Source: Dugong dugon
Lineage: Eukaryota > Chordata > Mammalia > Sirenia > Dugongidae
Length of the DNA: 64,000 nucleotides
NCBI GenBank assembly: GCA_030035585.1
Contig: CM057482.1
Span: 12,387,001-12,451,000 of the forward strand
Reading direction: 5' to 3'
Shown one piece after another: positions 1 to 10,989 of this stretch. A model generated the notes under the pieces. The model was given only the letters and a program-made list of their open reading frames with translations, was not told where the DNA came from and searched no databases. The position numbers and the translations under genes were made by a program. Position 1 is the first letter of the stretch, and the number at the start of each line of letters is the position of its first letter.

Positions 1-9
1 GCAAAAAAA

Positions 10-171
10 AAAAAAATCCACGATGAACAAAATTTCCAAATATTAAGTAAAAACAGGATCAGTAAGAGCGTCGTGCTGAGCCTGACTGGACCCGAGGCAA
101 TAGGAAAAATCAGTAATCCTGGTTTTGCCTTTATTTAACATTTGGATATTTTGTTCAACATGGATTTTTTT
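10..171. repeat. 162-bp hairpin-like inverted repeat
   Basis: Positions 10-51 and 130-171 are inverted copies of each other. The 42-bp arms differ at about 5 positions, with TGAACAAAAT in one and ATTTTGTTCA in the other. The loop is about 78 bp. Poly-A and poly-T at the outer ends suggest a foldback (MITE-like) element or the inside of a larger element cut by the window edge. The family is not recognised. Confidence 0.6.
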
Positions 172-225
172 CCATTAATTTTGATTTTTTTAAATGCTGT
201 ATTAAGATTTTTTTAAATCTCGATT

Positions 226-545
226 CGGCGGTGTCACTGGGGTTGGTGTCACCCAGTAAGGTAACCTGGTGTCACACCCTGCAGCTCCTCCCCTTGCCCA
301 CTGACAAAGGCTGAGACCCCCTTCTCCGCCCTACGGCGGGCTTGTGGTCCAGCTGCCCGCACCCTGATTAGGGTGGGGGGTGACAAGTTACCACACTGGG
401 TGACAGGTGACACCAACAGCGCTTGCCCCGCCCACTGCAATCATTGCCACCATTGCTGCCACCGTGGGCTCTGGGGCCATTTTGGTGTTACCCCCTCTGA
501 CAGTGCGGTCCACACCACCTCCCCCCTCCCCTAGTGATGTCACTT
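226..545 (-). mobile_element. Short non-autonomous hAT-like element, copy 1
   Basis: The left end contains GGTGTCACT and the right end CTAGTGATGTCACTT, which are near-inverted copies. The flanking 8-mers are TCTCGATT (218-225) and TCTTGATT (546-553), a typical hAT target duplication with one change. The inner sequence near both ends (GGTTGGTGTCACCCAG; CATTTTGGTGTTACCCCCTC) recurs inverted near the ends of the element at 15078-16644, so the two are one family. It has no transposase. Its recurrence and duplications are seen directly; assignment to hAT is from the 8-bp duplication and the CAGTG-type ends. Confidence 0.7.
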
Positions 546-553
546 TCTTGATT

Positions 554-1504
554 ACTGAGGTGGTTTTTGGTGACCCCTAAAATTCTGCACCCAAAACAAG
601 TGTTTCACCCCCTCACTCGCCTCACCTTAGTTTCAGCCTGGCCAGCTGGTGGCCCTGTCAGAGTTTGTGCCTCCTTCAGTAGAGTGACCATTCTGTGTGC
701 CCCTCAGGACTTGGCTGGATTCTTAGGGATCCATAGTGGCTGTGATGGGGGTGGCACCTGGAGCCCCTGACCAATCCCCTGATTGCTCCAGCAAGACCCA
801 GAGACTGGAAGCAACTGGCCTGAGGTCACACAGCTGTTTTGTGGTGGAGCTGGGGCTGAGACTTAGGTCTTCTGATTCCCTACAGGACTGTTTCTCGTCA
901 GAGGAGAGAAGAGCCTTCCAGACGACCCAGGAGTGAGAGCCACCAGAGAACCACCCTTCACACTGGGAGCCTGACGACCTGAACTAATAAAATGACCCGG
1001 GTGATGGTAATGGCCGGCGGACGCAGCCCCCACACAAAGCCCCCTTCTCCTGAGCCGTCTTCTAGTGGCTGGTGCGGAGGTGGCCACGTGACCCAGCTCT
1101 GGCCATGGAGACAGAGCAGAAGTCATGGGTGGGAGTAATGCACAGACTCAGCGGATGCCCTTTTGCCTCTTTGCCCTTGATTCTTCCCCCTTCCTTCTGC
1201 CTTGGACTCGCCCTGCATGCCTGGAGGTGAGGACTTGCCTTTTGACCTTGAGAACAAAGGCCACACACTAAGGATGGTGGAGCTGGAAGAGAGGGGCAGT
1301 CTGAGCCCTGAGGGCCCCTTTAACCCTCTGTTCCAGCCCTGGACCCCCTCCCGGACTTCTTTTTCAGTGAGTTAAATTAATGTTCTCTGTTTAAGTTATG
1401 ATTAGCTGCATTCCCTGATGCTTGAAGCTTTGAATGCGGTCCTAGTGGCGTTATCACCCGTGGTGACAAAGGCAGCTTTTGGTGACATTCATTTGATATT
1501 CACG
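554..1504. other. No gene seen; weak MIR trace
   Basis: This stretch is mostly unassigned. About 800-885 reads like the antisense MIR segment (GGTCACACAGCT). No splice-flanked open frame or promoter is convincing. Confidence 0.4.
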
Positions 1505-1815
1505 TGGCTCACTCTTACTTCATACAAGTCTTTGCTCCCTGTCACCTCCTCAGGGAAGCCCTCCCTGACCACCCAATCTAAAATGGCAACCCCCTCCGCT
1601 CTCCATTCCTTTCTGTGGCTATTTTCTCCTGGCCCTTAGCCGCCACTACCCGTCACTACTTGTGCTGTGTAATTATTTGTTGATTTGCCTTCTCCACTGG
1701 AATTGGTTCTGTGCAGGCAGAGCTCTTCTCTTGTTTCCTGGCTGTATCCCCAGCGCCTAGAACAGTGGTCGGCACATAGTAGGTGCTCAATAAACATTTG
1801 TGGAATGAATGGACA
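1505..1815 (+). mobile_element. L2 LINE 3' end
   Basis: This matches the L2 3' end in order: a CAAGTCTTTGCTC-like start, CCCTCCCTGACCACCC and ATCTAAAATGGCAACCCC, then the terminal CAGTGGTCGGCACATAG and AATAAACATTTG. It ends in GAATGAATGGA, as L2 does. It is an ancient, truncated and dead copy. Confidence 0.85.
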
Positions 1816-1959
1816 TACTCAGAGCCTTCACTCCTGCGTCTGACACCTGCTAGCTCCCTGTAGTGAGTGCCAGGTTAACCTCGTTCCTGGAATTAGGGTT
1901 TCCACCTCCTCTGACACAGGCTCTCAGTACCTAAATTGTGAATTCCCATTATGACCCTA

Positions 1960-2170
1960 AACCAAAACCAAACCTGTTGTCATCGAGTCGATTCTGACTC
2001 ATAGTGACTCTATAGGACAGAGTAGAAATGCCCCCACAGAGTTTCCAAGGCTGTAAATCTTTACGGAAGCAGACTGCCACATCTTTTTCTCGCAGAGTGG
2101 CTGGTGGGTTCAAACTGCTGACCTTTCGGTTTGCACCTGAGTGCTTTAACCGCTGCACCACCAGGACTCC
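1960..2170 (-). mobile_element. AfroSINE, long form
   Basis: Read on the minus strand it has the tRNA-like head (GGTGCAGCGGTTAAAG), the middle segment with GCAGTCTGCTTCCG, and the tail TATGAGTCAGAATCGACTC, followed by GGTTTGGTTTTGG. An imperfect target duplication (TTCCCATTAT on the left, TTCCATTATT on the right) flanks it. This is the full-length, about 210-bp version of the family that marks the genome as afrotherian. Confidence 0.9.
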
Positions 2171-2194
2171 TTCCATTATTGTCTTTAACCTGTT

Positions 2195-2349
2195 AAAAAC
2201 CCATTGTCACTGAGTCGATTCCAACTCATAGTGGCCCTATGGGACAGAGTAGAACCACCCCATAGGGTTTCCAAACAGCGGCTGGTGGATTTGAACTGCC
2301 AACTTTTTGGTTAGCAGCCGAACTCTTAACCACTGCGCCACCAGGGTTT
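2195..2349 (-). mobile_element. AfroSINE, short form
   Basis: It has the same head and tail as the copy just upstream, but lacks the roughly 45-50 bp middle segment (GCAGTCTGCTTCC region). The tail joins the head directly through GGTTTCCAAACAGCGGCTGG on the plus strand. Confidence 0.9.
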
Positions 2350-2539
2350 GTACATGGGCTCTGCCACTGCCAGCGCTGTCTGGATGTCCCCCATCCAGTG
2401 ATGGCTGGGCACCCTCTGCCTGGGACATCCTCCCCCTTTCTTCATCCTCATTCCAGTGTCATTGTCCCTGTGGGTCCCTGGGTGTGATGACACTGTGTGA
2501 GGATGGCTGGCTCCCCACTGACAACACATCAAAAGCCAT

Positions 2540-2830
2540 TATCTCCTGGTTCTGCTTTCCAAAATGGAGCCTGCCTCTAAGAAAACAAAATGAATGGGTT
2601 TGGTGTGCCAGACCCCATTAGCTGGCTACCGGAACTAATCAACAGCAGGAATTCAAGGAAATTGCTGGAGCAAATTGAGAAGCCAGATTATTTGGGTTTC
2701 TTGATTGAGATCGGAAGAATCATTATTTGAGAGTTCCATTTAATAAGCTTTGTTTATGAACCCCAGATCCTGTTTTGATAACTCTGCCTCAATTATTGGT
2801 GATAAGGCCACCCTGCAATAAATAACTTGG
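2540..2830. promoter_or_regulatory. Candidate conserved non-coding element
   Basis: AT-rich, repeat-free sequence with several homeodomain-like cores (CATTAGCTGG, TTAATAAGC, CAATTATTGG) and no coding signal. It differs in texture from the repeat-rich flanks. Conservation is inferred from composition only. Confidence 0.35.
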
Positions 2831-2849
2831 ATGTTGTTGCTGATGGGGC

Positions 2850-2975
2850 CTCAGAGCTCCTCTATCTCCATCCAATCCTTTCATTTTATAGATGGAGAAA
2901 ATGTGGCCAGAGAGGGAAAGGCCCTTCTCCAAGGTCTCTAGGGATTGGAGATGCCCAGCCAGGTGCATCCACTTC
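2850..2975 (-). mobile_element. MIR SINE fragment
   Basis: The antisense MIR core is visible: CATTTTATAGATGGAGAAAA followed by GGCCAGAGAGGGAAAGGCCC and CCAAGGTC. Both ends are eroded. Confidence 0.6.
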
Positions 2976-3604
2976 TGAGCAGACTAGTGAGAGGTTCAGG
3001 GAGCCTCAGAGGACACCCTTCTGATCAGTGCGTCCGAAAGGAGACTAACGACCCAGCCGTTCTCACCCATTAAAGTGGGAAGGGTCATGTGTATTGTCTC
3101 CAGGTAACTGGCTCTTCCTTGGAATATAATTATGGCTGCTTCCTTCTGCTAAGAGCTCCCTCTTTACCTTGTAGTGACTGAGCACACCAGGGAGCCAGAA
3201 TATTCCAGAGAATCACTAAGTGTGAGGAGGGATAGCATGGAGAACCGTCGGCGAGGCACAGAGAAGGGGTGGGAATTGCCCAGTTCTTTAGCAGCCCGTT
3301 CTAGAATCTGGGTCTCCAGTGTCCCCAGTCAGGGTGCTGGTCCCTACTCCACACTGCTCCAGTCCAGGCCCAGATGGCCACGCTTGGGAGCTGTCCCTCT
3401 GGTTCTCCAGGTCAACCAACAAACAGGCCCTGGGGAACCAGGCGAGGCAGGGGTGTCAGGGTGGGGTGTGGCCAGGGAGGCTTCTCAAGGAAGAGGAAAG
3501 AAAGCGTAGAATTTAGTGGCCCTGGGGGATAGTTGTGATTGGTGACAGTGAATGGTACCTGAGAGATGTTCAAAGGAAATTCATTCATTCTATACATTTT
3601 TTTT
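2976..3604. other. No gene seen
   Basis: Unassigned sequence. A small AT-rich island near 3060-3170 could belong to the same regulatory texture as 2540-2830. Open frames here lack any recognisable domain. Confidence 0.4.
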
Positions 3605-3770
3605 TATCTCTTGCATATGCTACTTGTTCTAATCCTCACAACAACCCTACAGAGGAGACAGTAGTCTTATTTCTACTTCACAGTTAAGGAGAGAGGTTCA
3701 GAGAAGTTAAGAAATTTGCCAAGGTCACACAGGAAGTAGTAGAAAAAGGATTTGAACCCAGTAGTGGGTG
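3605..3770 (-). mobile_element. MIR SINE
   Basis: Antisense MIR with the canonical order: AATCCTCACAACAACCCTAC, then GAGGTTCAGAGAAGTTAAG, AAGGTCACACAGGAAG and GGATTTGAACCCAGT. About 165 bp of the original element remains. Confidence 0.85.
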
Positions 3771-3964
3771 CCTCTTTCCACTACGGGATATGCAGATTAT
3801 TTACATTGGGTTCCTGGGAACGGGCTGTCATGGAAAGGCTCATGGGTAGGTCCGTGGAAAAAGGGTGTTCCAGATGCAAAGTACCCTGGGCCTCCATCAC
3901 AGTTGGCCACGGGCTGTGTCTTTCACGTCAAAGTCCTTCTAATATTTGAAGAAAGCCTCTGACC

Positions 3965-4100
3965 CCTCCAGTCATTCATGCATTCATTCTCTCAACTAAT
4001 GTAACCAGCATCTTCTCTGCGCCTGACACTGAAGTAAGTATTAGGGATACAGAAGTAAATAGGAACTGGTCCTTTTCCTCAAACAGTTCAGTCTAGGAGG
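3965..4100 (-). mobile_element. L2 LINE 3' end fragment
   Basis: It starts with the reverse of the L2 tail (CATTCATGCATTCATTC) and continues with GCGCCTGACACTGAAGTAAG and GGGATACAGAAGTAAATAGG. This is the antisense L2 terminal region. Confidence 0.65.
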
Positions 4101-4249
4101 GACTGGAGCTGTCCCTGTTTCCATCTGTAGCTCAAGTGTTACTCATACGAAATGACTGCATCGTCCCTGACCATCTTGGCCACTCATCCTGGAGTCCTTG
4201 GTTGCACTGCCCCTAGCCTAGATGTGGTCTGCTAGGCACCATGACAGTG

Positions 4250-4880
4250 GGTCTGTCACGGTCATCTTTACCACCCACTGCAATTAATGCGATGTAAGCT
4301 GGCATTAGATCTGTTAGCAGCTATAGCACATCGTGGGTTAGGAATTCGTTTACGGATTACTAAAACCTCAGGGATTTGCACCAAGAACCTACTGTTAAGC
4401 CAAGTATCCCTCATCATAGGCTCAGGCAATTAATTAACTGTTTGAACCTTAAGTGGGGAGTTTTACACTTTTTGTCCATTAAATTTCACCTTATTGCATT
4501 CAGCCTTTTAAGCACCTTTTTGATCCAGATTTTGTCACTCAAGTGCTTCTGGGAAGGCAGAAAGTTTGCATTTAACGTTTTCATTCAAAGCAATAAAATG
4601 CAGACTAAAGCAGTGTTTCACCAGAGATCTCCTTCCAGGCAATTTCCCCATGTTTGTGCGAGATTGATTAAGGAGCTCTGAATCTGCATATCTGTACTGT
4701 CATCTTGCCCCATCTCTCTGCTTTTTCTCAAGGCTAACCAGAGAGATTTACGAAATGTTTTGCAGAAATCAAAATGCATGATGTGTAAAGCATCCACCAG
4801 AAGGGAAGCAAGGAGAGTTTGCCATGACTTTTCTTATGAATCCCTCTTGATTCCTAGTGGTCACCATTTCTTTTTTCTCA
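4250..4880. promoter_or_regulatory. Candidate conserved element, partly of ancient LINE origin
   Basis: This AT-rich, non-coding block contains GCAATTAATTAACTG and many TTTAA/ATTAA steps. The part at 4700-4800 (CTGTACTGTCATCTTGCCCC, then ACGAAATGTTTTGCAGAAATC and GTGTAAAGCATCCACC) resembles an ancient LINE segment, CR1/L3-like, known in exapted form across amniotes. The LINE resemblance is from memory of the motif, so it is inference. Confidence 0.4.
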
Positions 4881-5344
4881 CTGCTTATAAACTAGGAGAA
4901 TAATATCAATTGCACAAGGAAAGGGAGGCCACAACTTTGCAGGTCAGGGATGCCAGTAATTCCATTGCAGCAGGGGACTTAGCTTCCTGCACAGGGAGCA
5001 AGGGGAGGTGCAGACATGGTGGGAACGAGCAAGTAAACTGCATCAGAGAGGGTGTGCCAGGAACAGGTCTGCATCTCGGGGAAAGGTAGTAGAAAGAGCA
5101 TGAGCTGGGACTATTGGTCCCACCGGGGATCTAGGGGTGTGTGTGTGTCAGGGGTGGGGGGCAAGGAATGGGCTACAGCCAGATTATACGTATACAAGAC
5201 TTAACACAACATTGGTTCTTCTGGAGGCGAAATGTACAAGAGTGGGCTGTGACGGTGGCCGGAGGTGTGCAGCATCCTTAGGATGCCGTTAGACTTGCTG
5301 TCGCTGAAAGGGGCTGGCTTTTTAAGACAGGTTGCTGCTATTGC
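4881..5344. other. No gene seen
   Basis: Unassigned mixed-composition DNA with a short GTGTGTGTGT run near 5138. Nothing coding is supported. Confidence 0.4.
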
Positions 5345-5537
5345 AGGCTGCCGAGTCCATTCCGACTCATAGTGACCCCGTGTGACAGAGTAGAACTGCC
5401 CCATAGGGTTCTCTTGGCTGAAATCTTTATGGAAGCAGATTGCCAGGTCTTTCTCCTGCAGAGCCGCTGGGTGGGTTCAAAGTGCCAACGGTTTGATTAG
5501 CAGCTGAGCGCTTAACTGTTGTGCCACCAGGGCTCCT
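5345..5537 (-). mobile_element. AfroSINE, long form
   Basis: The plus strand shows the tail (GAGTCCATTCCGACTCATAG), the middle segment (ATGGAAGCAGATTGCCAGG) and the head complement (GTTGTGCCACCAGGGCTCC). Confidence 0.9.
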
Positions 5538-5939
5538 ACTGTGCCCCCTCAAATCCCAGTTAATGGCTTATGGCCATCATGCCTGCAAGTCTCACTATAG
5601 CCACCAGAGGCGATATTTGCCGTAATTGAAATAGGTTGGATTTTCTAAGGCATGTCACCTGGGGGCCGCTATTGGCATCACAGGACCAATGCTTAAGGTA
5701 AGGATTGGTTAGACAGCAATGCAGGAACAACACTTAGGATAAATTGTTCAATTTGCAGGAGAGTGTGCCAACTTATTTTAGTGTTTGTTAAAGTCACGGT
5801 AGCCATAAACAATGGCAGGTGGTGAGAAAAACAGTTATGGCGGGGAAACAAAGAGAAAGGCCAACGGAAAGCGATTTAATAGGAGTATTTGTGTGCTGGA
5901 AGTGGGTGGAAGGAGGTGTCCAGACAAGATAGATGAGCA
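5538..5939. other. No gene seen
   Basis: Unassigned sequence of moderately AT-rich composition between two SINEs. No recognisable repeat or exon. Confidence 0.4.
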
Positions 5940-6104
5940 ACCAAAAACCCAAACTTGTTGCCGTCTAGTCAAATCTGACTCCTAGTGACCCTACAGGACA
6001 GAGTAGAACGGCCCCATAGAGTTTCCAAGGAGCACCTGGTGGATTCAAACTGCTGACCTTTTGGTTAGCAGCCATAACATTTAACTACTATGCCACCAGG
6101 GTTT
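5940..6104 (-). mobile_element. AfroSINE, short form
   Basis: This has the tail with poly-purine end (CCAAAAACCCAAACTTGTTG on the plus strand) joined directly to the head through GTTTCCAAGGAGCACCTGG. The middle segment is absent. Confidence 0.9.
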
Positions 6105-6576
6105 CCAGACAGATGAGAGGAGGCAGAAATTTAGAAGGGAATGAAAATGGATTGGGGGAGCTCCTGATCTCTGCCTCAGACCCCAGCTAACGCTGCTGTT
6201 CTCCGAGGCTTCTCTCGCTTCACCATTGAATTCAGTTCACCAGGCCTGCCTGGAGTGAACACAGAAGCATTTCGTGAGATGTCGCCAGGCAGGCCTGCAC
6301 CATCACGTGTGAGCAGCTGTCCTCACCCCTTCGTTAAGCTGCCCAGAGAGTTTGGCCTCTGAGTTCTATGGCCTGCTTGGGGTCCTGGAAAGTGTCTTCC
6401 TAGCTCAAGTATTCTTGTCAGGAGATGTCACCCCTACTTAGGCCAAACACATGGTCCTCCAAGCCATTAGAATCCAAGAGTTTCTGAGCAGTATCCTCAG
6501 GTGGAAAGGAAGGGCTTGTGTTTTTCCCATTTTATCTTTTGCTTCTCTCCCTCACAACCGCATCCACAAACGTTAA
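6105..6576. other. No gene seen
   Basis: Unassigned DNA. No exon or repeat family is recognised. Confidence 0.4.
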
Positions 6577-6794
6577 CAAAACTAAACCAAACCCAGTGTC
6601 TTCGAGTCCATTCCGACTCATAGCGACCCTACAGGAATAGTAGAACTGCCCTATAGGGTTTCCAAGGCTGTAATGTTTACAGAAGCAGACAGCCACATCT
6701 TTTCTCCCATGGAGTGGCTGGTGGGTTCGAACCAATGACTGCCGACCTTTCAGTTAGCAGCCAAGCGCTTAACCACTGTGCCGGCAGGGCTCCT
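6577..6794 (-). mobile_element. AfroSINE, long form
   Basis: Complete tail, middle and head, with the B-box region as GGTGGGTTCGAACCAATGAC on the plus strand. A short duplicated stretch near the B box (ACCAATGACTGCCGACC) is unique to this copy. Confidence 0.9.
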
Positions 6795-7109
6795 TATGAA
6801 TGTTAATCGTACCCATATAGTTAAGTCAAATTTCAAACCCTCCAAGGCCAGAGCAGACAAGAGCCTCAGTTTCCCTGGTGGCAGGAATTGGAGGAGGTGG
6901 AGGCCCAGATAGCGAATTGAGAAGCACTGCTTTCTGTCCGACATGGAAGGGAAATACAATCTTCAGTATAGAAAGAAAGACTCACAAAACCATTATCTCT
7001 TTCTACCCTTATGGTCCCCACCTTGCCAGAGAGGACAGGACCTCTTGGAGCAAAAAGGGTAATAGAACCCATTTCTGCCATTACTCTATGCCACCTGCAG
7101 GGGGCAACC

Positions 7110-7330
7110 TCGCACAGAGAAAAGTGCAGCTTTGGACTCTCATTGTCCAGGGTTTAAATCCTTCTGCTATTTACAGATCATATGACCTTGGAGGTGTCCC
7201 TCAACTTCTCTGAGACTCACGTCATAGTCCACAAGAGCAGCGATGACCGTGTTGACTTTTTCACTTTTGCTGTGAGGATGACATGACACAGCAGATACAC
7301 AGTACCAAGCAGAGTGGCCATGGGAGTTCT
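7110..7330 (+). mobile_element. MIR SINE
   Basis: Sense MIR: GGGTTTAAATCCTTCTGC, then GATCATATGACCTTGG, CTCAACTTCTCTGAGACTCA, and TGTGAGGATGACATGACAC toward the 3' end. Confidence 0.75.
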
Positions 7331-7723
7331 CTCCTATCCTTTCTGAATTATTGAGTTTTATCACGTTTCTCCAGAGTTTTTAATCTCTCCAGTCTGCCAA
7401 ATCCAGTCTTTGGGGGGCAGTCCTCACCAACAGCACTCCACCCTTGATTATGTTAGGGTGGGTTCTTGGTCACCAGACTTGGGTCAGAAAGGTCCTTCTC
7501 GGGCCTTCCAATTCAGTGGGTGGGTGAGTGGAAACCACCCCTTACTGGAGCTAATTCCAAGGCAAGGCAAGTGCTCTTGGCTCCACCATCTCATCTGGTT
7601 GCAGACTGTGTGTGAGGGGAGAGGGCCAGCCTTGGTGGGCACAACCAGCCCACCCCCTGCCTTTCCTGGCTTTTGTTAGATTGGGTGACAACCTTAACGT
7701 TACTTAACTGTAGAGGACTTTGG

Positions 7724-7725
7724 GG

Positions 7726-7767
<42 letters not shown>

Positions 7768-7770
7768 TGT
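7724..7770. repeat. (GT)n microsatellite
   Basis: About 47 bp of GT repeats with two interruptions (GTGCGTGT near the start, GTATGTGT near the end). The interruptions suggest a moderately old, less mutable array. Confidence 0.95.
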
Positions 7771-7849
7771 TAATAGCAATTTGTGATAGATACCTTCGGG
7801 GCCCACACATTCAATCACACCCACACTCACAAAAAAAAAAAGAAGGGGG

Positions 7850-8500
7850 GGAGGGGAGTCGTTCTATGGGAGATGACATAACTGCTTGCAATTTGGCTAT
7901 TCATTGTATCTTTGGCATTTTATGTACTGCATTAACGCAGGCAATTTCATGCATATGGATATAATGCATTAAGTGGAGGCATTTAAATATAGTGAAACTA
8001 ATTTTATGATGATTAGTTGAAGGAAAACACTGCGTTCGTATCATCTATATAGGAGCCAATTTGCATGAAAATGCCCAAAGTTGCTATGCCAACATTTTCT
8101 GTGCTGCTGGTCGGGGTCGTCTCTGAGTCAAGACTTTGTATTAAAAATCGGTCTCCAGTGCCCATGTCTTTTAATTCATTGCAAGCTGTAGGCCATTTGC
8201 TCACAAAGCGCTCGCAGTAAAACAAATGAATAGCTAAAATACTCATTTGCATGATTCCCATTTGAAAACGATTCCCCTGAAATTAAAAAAGCGTGTTACT
8301 CGGTTGTGAAGATGGATAGGCCAGTGAGGCGGGCAATTAATATTTTCGGCGTTCTCTTTAAAGCCCTCCCAAGACTGAGAACAGCACATGCCAGACAAAT
8401 TGGGCCCCACAACAGTTTCAGGGCCTTGGCGGCAGCAGCTTGCTTCCACTGTCTCCCCTTTATTGTCTCACTTGCATTATGCAGTAATTAAAACTATTTA
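7850..8500. promoter_or_regulatory. Candidate conserved element with two octamers
   Basis: About 650 bp of repeat-free, AT-rich DNA with two exact POU octamers in reverse orientation (ATTTGCAT at 8059-8066 and 8245-8252), several TAATTA/ATTAA cores, and CpG-containing words such as TTTTCGGCG that have survived. This is typical of developmental enhancers. The motifs are seen; function is inferred. Confidence 0.45.
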
Positions 8501-9329
8501 CCATTCCTACTTATCTGCCATCTGCTACCAGTGAAGGCTCCTCTTCTTTCCAAAGCCATCTTAAAGAGCAGGAAGGAGAAGGGCAAGCTCGGCACTGACA
8601 GAGGGAGGGGACTTTAGGGTCTCTCCCCTCCCCTTGCCATATCTACCCGGTCCTCTATGAAAGAAATGATGGAGAAGGTCACAGCGTGTGAAGTTGAGTT
8701 TCTGAGCGAGTTGGTTGTGTGTGGGCTTGGGGAGGCGTTAAAGCCCAGCTTTCCCCATCTTTTGGGGGTGTCTTGGCTTACGTCTGTGGTGAGCCATATG
8801 TCTACGGGGAGCCTAGGTCTGGATCCTCTCACAAATTATGGCTGCAAAGGGTCTGGGGGCTTTGGCCGTGTTGCTAGGGGCTGGGGTGGAGCCACCAAGT
8901 ATGGTCGTACAGGTTGCTCACTGAGCAAGGGTGTCCATCCCACGGGACCATGGAGGTAGAAGGCCATCCTGTGATCCACCTGCCAGTCTGAGCTCCTATG
9001 GGGCTGTGTCTGCCCCAAGAGTGCGCCATTTTCTAATTCACACAACAGCACCCTACAGGCTTATTTGAGGGAAGCCATTTTGAAAGCTACCATATTGCCG
9101 TCCCTTTTCTATGGCAGTTAACACTTCCCAGGAGACCCAGCCTTGCACAGGCTCAACATTTGCTTGCAGACATTGAGCTAAGATGTCCAAAGAGCAACCT
9201 CCTCCGTGAACAGTTTTACCCTCTCCTGGGCCCAGCTTCAAAAGCCAGCACAGACCCACGTAAGGAGAAGCCAAATGCGGCAGGGAATGGGAACGACTGT
9301 CCCCCAAGATGAGAGCGGGCCAGAACCTG
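8501..9329. other. No gene seen
   Basis: Unassigned, fairly GC-rich DNA. Open frames on both strands have no domain, and no splice-bounded exon is evident. Confidence 0.4.
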
Positions 9330-9460
9330 CAGACTGTGGCAGATGCAAGCTCTGGGAGGACAGGGCTGGTGTCCAGAATGCTTCCTGCTGCTGCTTCTTT
9401 TCAGAGCCCACCCCAGTGCTGGGCACAGAGCAGGTCCCCAAGAGACTTGTTGAATTAAAT
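9330..9460 (+). mobile_element. L2 LINE 3' end fragment
   Basis: Terminal L2 features: GGGAGGACAGGGCTGGTGTC, then CCCAGTGCTGGGCACAGAGC and the end TTGTTGAATTAAAT. Confidence 0.6.
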
Positions 9461-9929
9461 CAACAGTTAAGCTTTCAGCCTTGATGCCACTGCCCAGCCA
9501 CGATGCGGCCTCTGGAACTTTAACAGGCTCTCTCAGCTCACACCTGTCTTCCCATTTCAATAGTCTTCCTGGTTCATAGCCAAAGGGTTGGCGTTTGTCT
9601 AGAACCGAGCCCGTTGGTTGTAACTTTTCTGGCTCTATTCCTCACCCAAGGCCTCGAGACCATGCACAGCGTCCCTCCTGGGACTCGAACCCCACTCTCT
9701 GTCTCCTCATCTCCAGTACCATCATCTCTGCTTCTCCACCCTCCCAGGAGCTGGGGCCTTGCTTGCCCAGGCCCACAGAGATGTCTCTTGGCCGTAACTC
9801 ATCTATTGGGGTTTGAGTTGGTGCTTTGTGCATCATCTGGTGGCTCTGGAGCCTGCCGGCATTGGGCAGATCAGAGAGGAGACATGGTTGTTCCTAATGA
9901 AGTGATAATGCTTTATTCCTCGGCTTCCT

Positions 9930-10110
9930 AGAAACGCTAAAGGGAAGAAGATGTTGGTTCAACACAAGGAAAGATGAATTTCAAACAAGAGCTTTGTCCA
10001 TCACTGGTGTGGACTGTCTCTGGAGGTAGTGAGTCCACATCATTGTCACTAAAGACGTGATGGCATCTGGGAGTCACACGTCAGAATCTCCACCCTGACA
10101 CAAAGGCCGC
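9930..10110 (+). mobile_element. L3/CR1 LINE 3' end fragment
   Basis: It contains the sense L3 hallmark order: ACACAAGGAAAGATGAATTT, then TCTGGAGGTAGTGAGTCC and a CATCATTGTCACT-type segment. It is a very old LINE. Confidence 0.5.
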
Positions 10111-10249
10111 TCCAGGCATGGGGAGCTTAACTGCTGTCTGGACTGACCAGAAACTCATTCTCATTCAAGGGACAGAAGAGGAAATACATGTACGGGGGAC
10201 AGTGTGTTTATTAAAACAGAAAAAAGCAGATGTGGGGAAAAGGCAACAC

Positions 10250-10395
10250 TTACTCAGCAGTGCCATGGAAGAAAGGCCTGGCGATCTACTTCTGTAAGAT
10301 CACAGCCATTGAAACCCTATGGAGCGCAGTTCTACTCTGACACACGTGGGGTCACCGTGAGTTGGAATCAACTTGATGGCAATGGGTTTTACCCT
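10250..10395 (+). mobile_element. AfroSINE/RTE-type tail, 5' truncated
   Basis: The variant tail GAAGAAAGGCCTGGCGATCT leads into CACACGTGGGGTCACCGTGA and ends with CAACTTGATGGCAATGGG. There is no tRNA-like head. This tail class (GAAAGGCCTGG) recurs at 11.3, 37.1, 39.5 and 47.7 kb. Confidence 0.8.
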
Positions 10396-10589
10396 AGAGC
10401 GCAGTTCTCTGTAAGGCCTGGCACAGTCCAGGAGGGAGCAAGGGGTGCCTCTGGAGGCTCGCAAATGCTGTCACATCAGCAGCTGCTAAGACCCTCTAGA
10501 GGACACGTGCTTCCTACTCAGACCTCCACCCTCATCCCCCTGGGTGCCGTCAGACCCACCACGGTGCTCGAGGCGGCCAGCGTGCTGGA

Positions 10590-10790
10590 AAGGGTGCTGA
10601 CTCTGGAGTCCGCAGCCCTGGGGTGGAATCTCCCCTCCACCATTCGCTGTCTGTCTGACTCTGGGTCGGTCAATAAAACGCTCTGCTAGCCTCAGTTTTC
10701 CCATCCATTTAATGGGCTCTCATGCCTGTCTGTCTCTCAGGGTTGCTGTGAATCCTTTTGTTAATAAACAGTATTTCAATGGCCACTCTG
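10590..10790 (+). mobile_element. MIR SINE
   Basis: Sense MIR: GACTCTGGAGTCCGCAGCC, then TAGCCTCAGTTTTCCCATCC and GGGTTGCTGTGAATCC toward the 3' end. Confidence 0.8.
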
Positions 10791-10989
10791 TACCCCAGTG
10801 CAGGCGTGCGCCCTCCTGGAGCAGGAGGAAGCATCTTTGTACGCTCAGAGAGGCTCTTCAGGCATATGTGCATTTAAGATGAGAATTGCTCTTAGCTTGC
10901 ACCGGGCAGAGTCCAGCTCTGTCATTCCCAGTCAGGTGCTTGAAAAACTGAGCCTGGTTGTTGATTGGGGGAATATGATCACCCCCATA

